Origin: Rhizocola hellebori | GTDB taxonomy: Bacteria > Actinomycetota > Actinomycetes > Mycobacteriales > Micromonosporaceae | Direction: 5' to 3' | Assembly: GCF_016862955.1 (NCBI RefSeq) | Contig: NZ_BONY01000002.1 | Location: forward strand, 62,001-126,000 | Length of the DNA: 64,000 nucleotides | Shown: one piece after another, positions 57,928-64,000 of the stretch | Position numbering within the stretch: position 1 is the stretch's first letter | Layout: the number at the start of each line of letters is the position of its first letter | The notes under the pieces: generated by a model | What the model was told of the DNA's origin: nothing | Seen by the model: the letters and a program-made list of their open reading frames with translations, nothing else | Databases searched by the model: none | Position numbers and translations under genes: made by a program

Positions 57928-59565
57928 ATGGTAAGCAAGACAAAGCAGGCGGGCCTGACCGCGACCGTGGTCATGCTCGCCGCCGCAAGCCTAGCCGGGC
58001 AGCCAGCCCAGGCATATGGCCCGGTGGCCAACTCCCTTGGCTGCCGGCTCTACTTCACCGATGCCGGAACCGGTATCTCCCCGACCACGTGGAACGACAC
58101 GTTCGGCCTGACCCTGTCGCCGGCGCAGCCGTCGCCCGGTCAGACCGTCACGGTCACCCTCACCGCGGCGGCCGGGCCCACCAACGGGCCTTCGCCGCTG
58201 GTCGCCGGGGATGTCCCCGTCGTGGTGGCGGTGGACCTGGGTGGGGTGGCCTCCGGCACCGTCACCTTGAACCTGGCCGGCTATCCGGCCTCGGCCAAGG
58301 ATCCCTACACCCCATTGGGATCCATCACCGCGACCGGCACGTTCGTCGCCGGTGCGGCGGGCGCGGCCACGGCAACAGTGCGCCAGGTCAAGTTCGCCAA
58401 CACCACGGCCGCCACCTACTGCTCCAACGCCGGTGACCGTGACCAGAAGGCGAGCCCGGAACCGACCACGATCGTGGAGGAGTTCACCGTCTTCGACGGG
58501 GCCACCACCATCACCTCGGTGACGGGACAGACGGTCAGCACCCACGCCCGGGCGGGAAACACCATCAACTTCGCGGTCACCGGGCTCGCGCCCAACGCGG
58601 CGTTGACGGCCTCGCTCAAGGATTCCACCGGCGCGGGGACAGGTGAAGGCAGCGGAAGCGGAAGCACCACGGCCACCGGAAGCGGGACGGGCACCCTCGT
58701 GGTCCCGGCTGCACCCACTCCCGGTGCGCGCACCCTGGTGGTGAGCGATGGGGTGAACTCCGTCAGCAAGCCGATCACCATTCTCGGTACGCCGACGGTG
58801 TCCATCAATCCGCACGGTGGCGGCGCGGGGACCTCGGTCGCCGTGACCGGTACCAACTGGAACCCGGGCAGCAGCGTCACGATCGGTGGCTACAAGCCGT
58901 TGGCCGGGCCACCACCGCCACTGTCCACTTCGGACACCAAGGTGACGGTGACCGCTTCGGCCTCCGGCGGAATCGGTGGCAGCTTCACCGTCAGCGATCC
59001 CACCACCGCGTATGTCGGCGCGTCAGCGGGCTTCGGCCCCTCGACGCTTTTCGCCATCGCCGGCTGGACGGTTTCGCCCGACAGCTGCGCAAGCCCGTGT
59101 CCGCTGGCCTACAACCTGACCCAGGTGGTCACCGGGGGCAGCCTGGCCATGGCACGCACAGCGGGATCCAGCAACATCTCGCTGAGCGGCATCACGCTCA
59201 ACGGTTCCGTCCAGGAAAGCTCCGGCACCCTGTCGGCGCTGACCGTGACGGACTACCGCGGCAGCACCTTCGGCTGGAGTCTGGTCGCGACATTGAGCGA
59301 CTTCACCGGTACCCCGGGCGGCACCATCTCGAAGGCCAACCTGTTCTGGTCCCCGCTGTGCGTGAGCACACCGGGCGCCACCAACGCGGTGACCGCCGTC
59401 GCCGGCTCAGCCGGACCGGTGGACGCGGCGACCCTGTGCTCGGCACCGGCTGACCCAGCCGGCACCGGGGGCAGCTTCGACGCCTCCGCGGCGCTCGCCC
59501 TGACCGTGCCCGCCAACCAGCTGGCCGGAAACTACACGGCCACGCTCACCATCACGCTGAGCTGA
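57928..59565 (+). CDS. Secreted WxL-like surface protein
   Basis: This 545-aa protein has a signal peptide (~1-29, ending QPAQA). The mature chain is Thr/Ser/Gly-rich with Ig-like beta repeats (SPGQTVTVTLTAAAG; GGGAGTSVAVTGTNWNPG). The C-terminal ~150 residues resemble a WxL cell-wall-binding domain: LTVTDYRGSTFGWSLVATLSDF. The next gene encodes a DUF916-type partner, the usual companion of WxL proteins. Paired cysteines (ACASPC-like SCASPCP) are present. Its task here is unknown; binding of an insoluble or hydrophobic substrate at the surface is possible. Confidence 0.82.
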   Translation: MVSKTKQAGLTATVVMLAAASLAGQPAQAYGPVANSLGCRLYFTDAGTGISPTTWNDTFGLTLSPAQPSPGQTVTVTLTAAAGPTNGPSPLVAGDVPVVVAVDLGGVASGTVTLNLAGYPASAKDPYTPLGSITATGTFVAGAAGAATATVRQVKFANTTAATYCSNAGDRDQKASPEPTTIVEEFTVFDGATTITSVTGQTVSTHARAGNTINFAVTGLAPNAALTASLKDSTGAGTGEGSGSGSTTATGSGTGTLVVPAAPTPGARTLVVSDGVNSVSKPITILGTPTVSINPHGGGAGTSVAVTGTNWNPGSSVTIGGYKPLAGPPPPLSTSDTKVTVTASASGGIGGSFTVSDPTTAYVGASAGFGPSTLFAIAGWTVSPDSCASPCPLAYNLTQVVTGGSLAMARTAGSSNISLSGITLNGSVQESSGTLSALTVTDYRGSTFGWSLVATLSDFTGTPGGTISKANLFWSPLCVSTPGATNAVTAVAGSAGPVDAATLCSAPADPAGTGGSFDASAALALTVPANQLAGNYTATLTITLS

Positions 59566-59576
59566 CCGGCACGACA

Positions 59577-59611
59577 CCTGGTGGGGGCGGGCGCTATCCG
59601 TCCCCACCAGG
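59577..59611 (+). terminator. Intercistronic hairpin, possible attenuator
   Basis: CCTGGTGGGG (59577-59586) is exactly complementary to CCCCACCAGG (59602-59611), with a 15-nt loop. It lies between the WxL-like and DUF916 genes, with no T-tract. Rather than ending the operon, it may lower downstream expression or protect the abundant first message. Confidence 0.6.
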
Positions 59612-59645
59612 CGCCAGAGCAAATCCAACCACGGAGGGCCACGCG

Positions 59646-60584
59646 ATGCGCCGGATCATCGTCACCGTTGTGCTGAGCCTGGCCGCGTTCGCCTGGGCAC
59701 CGCCGGGCGCGCAGGCCACCGGCAACGGAGACTGGGCGGTCAACCCGACTCCGCCGGCCGACCCCGGCCCCGCGCCGAGGCGCTACTTCTTCCTGGAGTC
59801 CCCGGCCGGGCAGGCGATCGTCGACTCGGTGCGGATAAGCAACCTGTCCGATCGCGAGCTTTCTTTCAAGGTGTACCCGGCCGACGCCTACAACACCGAG
59901 CGCGACGGCGGCTTCGGCCTGCGCACCGCCGACGAACGGCAGACCGGCATCGGCGCCTGGACCACGGCTCCGGTGTCCAACCTGGTGGTGCGCGCCCGTA
60001 CCCAGGTGGACATCCCGTTCACCATCAACATTCCCGCCAACGCCACCCCGGGCGACCACGTCGGCGGGCTGGTCGCGGTGGAGAGCACGCCCAGCAGCCA
60101 GACCAGCCAGGGCGGCTCCACGGTGGCGGTGCTTCGCGCCGTGGGGGCGCGCATCTACCTGCGCGTGGCCGGGCTGGCCGCGCCCAGCTTGGCGATCCAG
60201 GACCTCGACCTCGGCCGCCGCGGAACGCTGGCCTACACCCTGGCCAACACCGGCAACGTGCATCTGGCCCCCACCCTTAGCGCCAAGGCCACCGGACTGT
60301 TCGGACACCGGATAGGTCAGCAGGGCGAATTTCCTTCCCCCGATCTGGTACCAGGCGCACATTCGACGCTGAGCACCACGCTGACCGGCCTGTGGCCGCT
60401 GGACTTCGTCACCACGACGGTGACCGCCTCCGCGGAAGGCAGCGTGCTCACCACCGCCAGCACCCACAACCTGGTCGTGTCCTGGCCGGTGCTGACCGCC
60501 CTCCTGCTGCTCGGGGCGGGGCTGGCCTACTACCTGTGGCGGCGAAACCGCACCCGCCGCCGCAAACCGCGGGCCGCGCTATGA
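59646..60584 (+). CDS. DUF916-type WxL-interacting protein with C-terminal membrane anchor
   Basis: This 312-aa protein has a signal peptide (~1-24) and a DUF916-like domain (RRYFFLESPAGQAIVDSVRI, NLSDRELSFKVYPADAY, IPANATPGDHVGGLVAVES). A DUF3324-like second part, a C-terminal helix (LTALLLLGAGLAYYLW) and a basic tail follow. In Gram-positives these proteins bind peptidoglycan and anchor WxL proteins. ATG 59646 follows GGAGGG. It overlaps the next gene by ATGA. Confidence 0.85.
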   Translation: MRRIIVTVVLSLAAFAWAPPGAQATGNGDWAVNPTPPADPGPAPRRYFFLESPAGQAIVDSVRISNLSDRELSFKVYPADAYNTERDGGFGLRTADERQTGIGAWTTAPVSNLVVRARTQVDIPFTINIPANATPGDHVGGLVAVESTPSSQTSQGGSTVAVLRAVGARIYLRVAGLAAPSLAIQDLDLGRRGTLAYTLANTGNVHLAPTLSAKATGLFGHRIGQQGEFPSPDLVPGAHSTLSTTLTGLWPLDFVTTTVTASAEGSVLTTASTHNLVVSWPVLTALLLLGAGLAYYLWRRNRTRRRKPRAAL

Positions 60585-61603
60585 CCCGCGCCCTGCTCCT
60601 GCTCGCCCTCCTGTCGCCGCTTGCCTTAACCGGCACAGCCGACGGGCCGCAGGCGGCGTTGAGCACCTCCGCGGCCGCGCCGGGTGAGAAGGTGCGGGTC
60701 ACCGGGCAGGGCTGGCCTGCGGGTCAGCTTGTCCAGCTGACCACCTGCGGCGAGCTGGGCCGGGCCGGATCGGCGAGCTGCGACATGCCCACCGCGCTGG
60801 CGATCACGGCCCGCGAGGACGGTGGCTTCGCCGTGGATCTGGTGCTGGGCAAGCCTTCCCGTCCCTGCCCGTGCATCGTGCACGTGGCCATGGTCGGCGG
60901 TGGCGGCACCGGTCATGTCGACCTGCCGATCGAGCTGCGCGGCCATCCGGTCGGGCCGGTGCCCGAGGTCGCCGCCACCAGGGCGCGGGTGGAGGTGGTG
61001 CAGGCAAGCCTTTCCGGCCGCGGGGCGGTCAGCGCCTGGTTCGGTGGCGCACAGCGGCTCACCCTGACCTACACCGTACGCAACGCCGGGGCCGAGCCCA
61101 TCCGCGGAGTGCCGCTGATCCTGCGCGTCGGCGGCGATCAGTCCACTGTGGATGCAGGAGAGCTGGCGGCGGGCCAGACCCGCAGCTACCAGCTGCCGGT
61201 AGACATCCCGTTCGCCGCTTTCGGACGCTACCGGGTCGAGGCCAGCATCGGCGGTGTCGGCGTGGCCACCACCGACCACGACGCTCGCCCGTGGGGTCTG
61301 GTGCTGCTCAACGCGATCGGCCTGACGCTGATCGGCTGGGGCGTATACCGCAGATTCCGCCGTCCTAAGGCGCAGGGCGAAGGCCTCAGCTCGGTGGTGC
61401 GGGTGGCGCAGTGGCAGGCCTACCTGGTCTTCGACGACGCCCCGGGTTCGGCAAGGCTGCGCCGCCTCGCCGGCGACGAGCTGAGCCCGCAAGAGGTGCA
61501 AAGCCTGCTGAGCACACCGCGCCTTACGAACAACGCGGTCATCGACCTGGAAGCCTTGGACGCGGTGCTGCTGGCACGCGCGGCCGGAAAGCGGGAACCG
61601 TGA
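60581..61603 (+). CDS. Membrane-anchored protein with neocarzinostatin-like domain
   Basis: This 340-aa protein has a signal peptide (~1-20), then an Ig-fold domain with the pattern of the neocarzinostatin family (LSTSAAAPGEKVRVTGQGWP, VQLTTCGELG, CPCIVHVAM). A second beta-rich domain, a membrane helix (VLLNAIGLTLIGWGVY) and a cytoplasmic tail of ~80 residues follow. Neocarzinostatin-type proteins hold hydrophobic chromophores in a cleft, so a ligand-binding role at the surface is conceivable. It is coupled to both neighbours by ATGA/GTGA overlaps. Confidence 0.75.
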   Translation: MTRALLLLALLSPLALTGTADGPQAALSTSAAAPGEKVRVTGQGWPAGQLVQLTTCGELGRAGSASCDMPTALAITAREDGGFAVDLVLGKPSRPCPCIVHVAMVGGGGTGHVDLPIELRGHPVGPVPEVAATRARVEVVQASLSGRGAVSAWFGGAQRLTLTYTVRNAGAEPIRGVPLILRVGGDQSTVDAGELAAGQTRSYQLPVDIPFAAFGRYRVEASIGGVGVATTDHDARPWGLVLLNAIGLTLIGWGVYRRFRRPKAQGEGLSSVVRVAQWQAYLVFDDAPGSARLRRLAGDELSPQEVQSLLSTPRLTNNAVIDLEALDAVLLARAAGKREP

Positions 61604-62931
61604 AATCGTTGGTGCTGCGCCTCTTCGCCGCTGCCGCGGCGACCGCCGTCGCGGTCAGCGGCTGCGACGCGGTGATGCCCGGGGCGCTGGATCGGCCGGA
61701 CACCCCGGTCACCACGACCGGCGTCGGCCCAGGTGTCACCGCGGAAACCGTCAAAGTCGTTTTCGTCGGGGTGGACCTGCAGCGCACCAGCGAGCTCACC
61801 GGCTTTCGCAGCGTCGACGCGGGCGACCCGCAGGCACAGGTCAAGGCGCTGGAAACCTGGGTCAACGCCAACGGGGGCATCGCCGGGCGGCGGATGCAAG
61901 CCGTCTTTCGCAGCTATGAAGCCAGCAACGACTCCCCCGCCGCCGAGGAGAAGCTGTGCAATCAGGTCACACAGGACGATCAGGCTTTCGCGGTGGTGCT
62001 GACCGGACAGTTCCAGAGCAACGCCCGGCCCTGTTATGCCCAGCGGCGCACCCTCATGCTCGACGCCACCCTGGTCGCCACCGATCAGAAGACCTACCAG
62101 CAGCTTGCCCCCTACCTTTGGGCAGCAAGCTATCCGGCTTATGACGAATTCGTGACCGCCTTCCTGCGTACGCTGTCGGCGCGCCAGTTCTTCGCCGGCC
62201 CGGTCGGGGTGGTGGCAGCCGACACCCCCAGCAACCGCAACGCCTTTGACACCGTGGTCGCGCCCTACCTGCGCGAGGCGAAGGTGACCCCGACCGTGGC
62301 CTGGGTCGACACCACCGATCTGGGCACCCTCAACGCCGGGCTGAACCAGGGCGCGGTCGCCTTCCGCAGCAAGGGAATCCGTCAGGTGATGTTCCTCGGC
62401 GGCGCGCGCATGGCCTCCTTCTTCCTCACCGCAGCGGCCGCCCAGGACTTCACCGCCCGCTACGCCATCAGCAGCTTCGACAACCCGAGTTTCCTGGTGA
62501 ACAACCCGGCCACCATCCCGCAGGCCGCGCTGAAGGACATGATCGGCATTGGCTTCAACCCGAGCCAGGATGTGCCCGACGCCAAATATGCCTTCCCGGC
62601 CACGGATGCCGAACGCGCCTGCGTCTCGATCTTCTCGGCCGGTGGCCAGTCGTTCAAGACCCGGGAGAATGCGCGGGTCGCGCTGACCTACTGCGACGCG
62701 GCCCGGCTGCTGCACGCCGCCGCGCGCACCCTGGGCGCCGATCTCAACGCGGCCGCCTGGTCGGATGCCGCCCGCTCGCTGGGCCGCGGTTTCCAGCCTG
62801 CGACAGGCTTCAGCGGCCTGCTGGGCGCGGGAAGGTTCTCCGCCGCCAACGGTTATCGGGTGCTGGGCTACGAGCAGGGCTGCCGCTGTTTCACCTATCT
62901 GAGCGAGGAGGCCAGCTTTGGCAACGGCTGA
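61600..62931 (+). CDS. Branched-chain-type ABC transporter substrate-binding lipoprotein
   Basis: This 443-aa protein from GTG 61600 has a lipoprotein signal with lipobox VSGC (~21-24). A periplasmic-binding-protein type I fold (LivJ/LivK class) follows: QAQVKALETWVNANGGIAGR, GPVGVVAADTPSNRNAF, and a repeated Rossmann-like arrangement. It should deliver a ligand to the adjacent Liv-type permease. In actinobacteria Liv-like systems also import aromatic acids and other non-amino-acid ligands. Its place under the shared operator suggests the catabolic substrate or a breakdown product. Confidence 0.87.
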   Translation: MKSLVLRLFAAAAATAVAVSGCDAVMPGALDRPDTPVTTTGVGPGVTAETVKVVFVGVDLQRTSELTGFRSVDAGDPQAQVKALETWVNANGGIAGRRMQAVFRSYEASNDSPAAEEKLCNQVTQDDQAFAVVLTGQFQSNARPCYAQRRTLMLDATLVATDQKTYQQLAPYLWAASYPAYDEFVTAFLRTLSARQFFAGPVGVVAADTPSNRNAFDTVVAPYLREAKVTPTVAWVDTTDLGTLNAGLNQGAVAFRSKGIRQVMFLGGARMASFFLTAAAAQDFTARYAISSFDNPSFLVNNPATIPQAALKDMIGIGFNPSQDVPDAKYAFPATDAERACVSIFSAGGQSFKTRENARVALTYCDAARLLHAAARTLGADLNAAAWSDAARSLGRGFQPATGFSGLLGAGRFSAANGYRVLGYEQGCRCFTYLSEEASFGNG

Positions 62932-63646
62932 CGCGCTGCGGGTCAATGGGCTCGCCGCCGGCTATGGGCCGGTGCAGGTGCTCTTCGGCGTCGAGCTGCG
63001 TGTCGGCGATGGCGAAATGGTGGCGGTGTGCGGGCCCAACGGGGTCGGCAAGAGCACTCTGCTTCGGGTGCTGTCCGGGCTGACCGCGCCGTCGGCTGGA
63101 AGCGTTGCCCTGTATGGCCACGACATCACCAACGACATCACCAACGTGGCCGCTGCCGCCCGGGTGCGGTTGGGTCTGAGCACCGTGGTCGGGCAGGCCG
63201 CCTTCGGATCGCTGACAGTTCTGGAAAATCTTCGCCTTTTCGGGTACCAGACAAAGAAGCCCCAAAAATCCATCACGGCAGCGCTTTCGGTCTTCCCGCG
63301 CCTGCACGAGCGGCGCGACCAGCTGGCCGCCACCCTGTCCGGGGGCGAAAGGCAAATGCTCGCGCTGGCCAAAACCCTTATCCAGCAACCCCGGCTGCTG
63401 CTGATCGACGAGCTGTCGCTGGGTCTGGCCCCGGTGGTGGTCGGCGCGCTGGTGGAAATGGTGCGGCGGCTGAACAGGGCCGGCACCACCGTCGTGGTCG
63501 TCGAACAATCGGTCAACGTGGCACTGTCCCTTGTGGACAGAATGCTGTTCATGGAGAAGGGCGCCATCGTGGCCGAGCACAGCGCCGCCTTCCTGCAAGC
63601 GCAACCGCAGCGGCTGCAATCACTTATCCTGGGCGGCCATTCATGA
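62918..63646 (+). CDS. LivF-type ABC transporter ATP-binding protein
   Basis: This 242-aa ATPase has Walker A GPNGVGKST, Q-loop region STVVGQAAFGSLTVLENL, signature LSGGERQM, Walker B LLLIDELSLGLAP and the switch His replaced by VVEQSVN, typical of LivF. It starts at TTG 62918 behind GAGGAGG, 14 nt inside the binding-protein gene. A matching LivG would be expected beyond the window. Confidence 0.93.
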   Translation: MATADALRVNGLAAGYGPVQVLFGVELRVGDGEMVAVCGPNGVGKSTLLRVLSGLTAPSAGSVALYGHDITNDITNVAAAARVRLGLSTVVGQAAFGSLTVLENLRLFGYQTKKPQKSITAALSVFPRLHERRDQLAATLSGGERQMLALAKTLIQQPRLLLIDELSLGLAPVVVGALVEMVRRLNRAGTTVVVVEQSVNVALSLVDRMLFMEKGAIVAEHSAAFLQAQPQRLQSLILGGHS

Positions 63647-64000
63647 GCGTGGACATCTTGGCGGTGGGCCTGCTGACCGGGCTGCCCTATGGCCTGCTCG
63701 CGGTCGGGCTGGTGCTGGTCTACCGCTCCAGCCGCTTCCTCAACTTCGCCCACGGCGCGATCGGCGTCTTCGGCGCGGCGCTGCTGGGCAGGCTGGTCAA
63801 CGAGCACGGAATCCCTTACTGGGTCGCCTTTCCGCTCGCCCTGGCCGCCGGTGCCGCCTGCGCGGCCGCGATCGAGGCGGGTCTGGTGCGCCGGCTGCGG
63901 CACCGCCCGCGGCTCATCGGCATGATCGTCACGCTGGGCCTGTCCCAGTTCCTTCTGGTGCTGGCGCTGCTGGTGAACCCGCAAGGGCTGAGCGGGCTCA
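63643..64000 (+). CDS. LivH-type ABC transporter permease (partial)
   Basis: This frame from ATG 63643 (ATGA overlap) runs off the right edge after ~119 codons. It has helices with the LivH signature GLLTGLPYGLLAVGLVLVYR, RFLNFAHGAIGVFGA, and MIVTLGLSQFLLVLALL. It is one of two expected inner-membrane subunits of the importer. Confidence 0.93.
   Translation, partial: MSVDILAVGLLTGLPYGLLAVGLVLVYRSSRFLNFAHGAIGVFGAALLGRLVNEHGIPYWVAFPLALAAGAACAAAIEAGLVRRLRHRPRLIGMIVTLGLSQFLLVLALLVNPQGLSGL

Noticed and set aside
1-64000. tRNA, rRNA, CRISPR arrays, riboswitches
   Set aside because: None with a recognisable pattern was seen by eye; computational searches were not possible.

Overview
The window is high-GC DNA from an actinomycete. 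Evidence is the base composition, a SARP/AfsR-type regulator, a SigE-family sigma factor, a DUF222/HNH protein, heavy GTG use, several apparently leaderless genes and strings of genes with ATGA/GTGA overlaps. The genus cannot be read from the sequence. No rRNA, tRNA, CRISPR array, transposase or origin was seen.

Layout. 1-3.6 kb: edge-truncated DinB-type protein and an AfsR-like regulator. 3.7-16.3 kb: a 4,004-aa secreted RHS/YD-repeat polymorphic toxin read on the minus strand, followed by its likely immunity gene and a doubtful small ORF. 16.4-23.2 kb: acyl-CoA synthetase, a hydantoinase/cyclic-imidase-like hydrolase, and a CoA-transferase/cyclase/PrpD/deaminase operon. 23.2-26.4 kb: DUF222-HNH protein and a membrane-anchored sigma factor. 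26.4-35.2 kb: a ten-gene, almost fully overlapping minus-strand operon for CoA-ester catabolism. 35.2-37.1 kb: a membrane protein, a 27-bp perfect inverted repeat and an IclR regulator. 37.2-44.3 kb: six oxidative catabolic genes. 44.3-53.5 kb: Dabb protein and a ten-gene operon. 53.5-57.8 kb: unrelated housekeeping or hypothetical genes. 57.9-64 kb: a WxL-like secreted protein, its DUF916 partner, a neocarzinostatin-like membrane protein and a Liv-type ABC transporter that runs off the edge.

Central observation: the 44.7-53.5 kb operon encodes homologues of several plant chlorophyll-breakdown enzymes side by side. They are a red chlorophyll catabolite reductase (RCCR) homologue, a second RCCR/bilin-reductase-like protein, a Rieske oxygenase in the position of pheophorbide a oxygenase, a chlorophyllase-like serine hydrolase, and a short-chain reductase strongly resembling chlorophyll b reductase (NOL/NYC1). 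An arylmalonate decarboxylase/maleate isomerase-like protein and a nitrilase-family amidase are in the same operon. I infer a bacterial pathway for chlorophyll or related tetrapyrroles. The hydantoinase, amidase, racemase-family, CoA-transferase, hydratase and lyase genes could process maleimide-type pyrrole fragments. The acyl-CoA dehydrogenase, Cys-less thiolase and aldehyde dehydrogenase genes could process side chains or phytol.

The blocks are linked by a shared 15-bp palindrome, GGAAACnnnGTTTCC, found at 16421, 19327, 37191, 44647 and 57885 and in degenerate form at 35258. It resembles IclR-family operators, and one copy lies in the promoter region between the local iclR-type gene and the 37.2-kb operon. 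This suggests one regulon joining uptake and surface genes to the catabolic operons.
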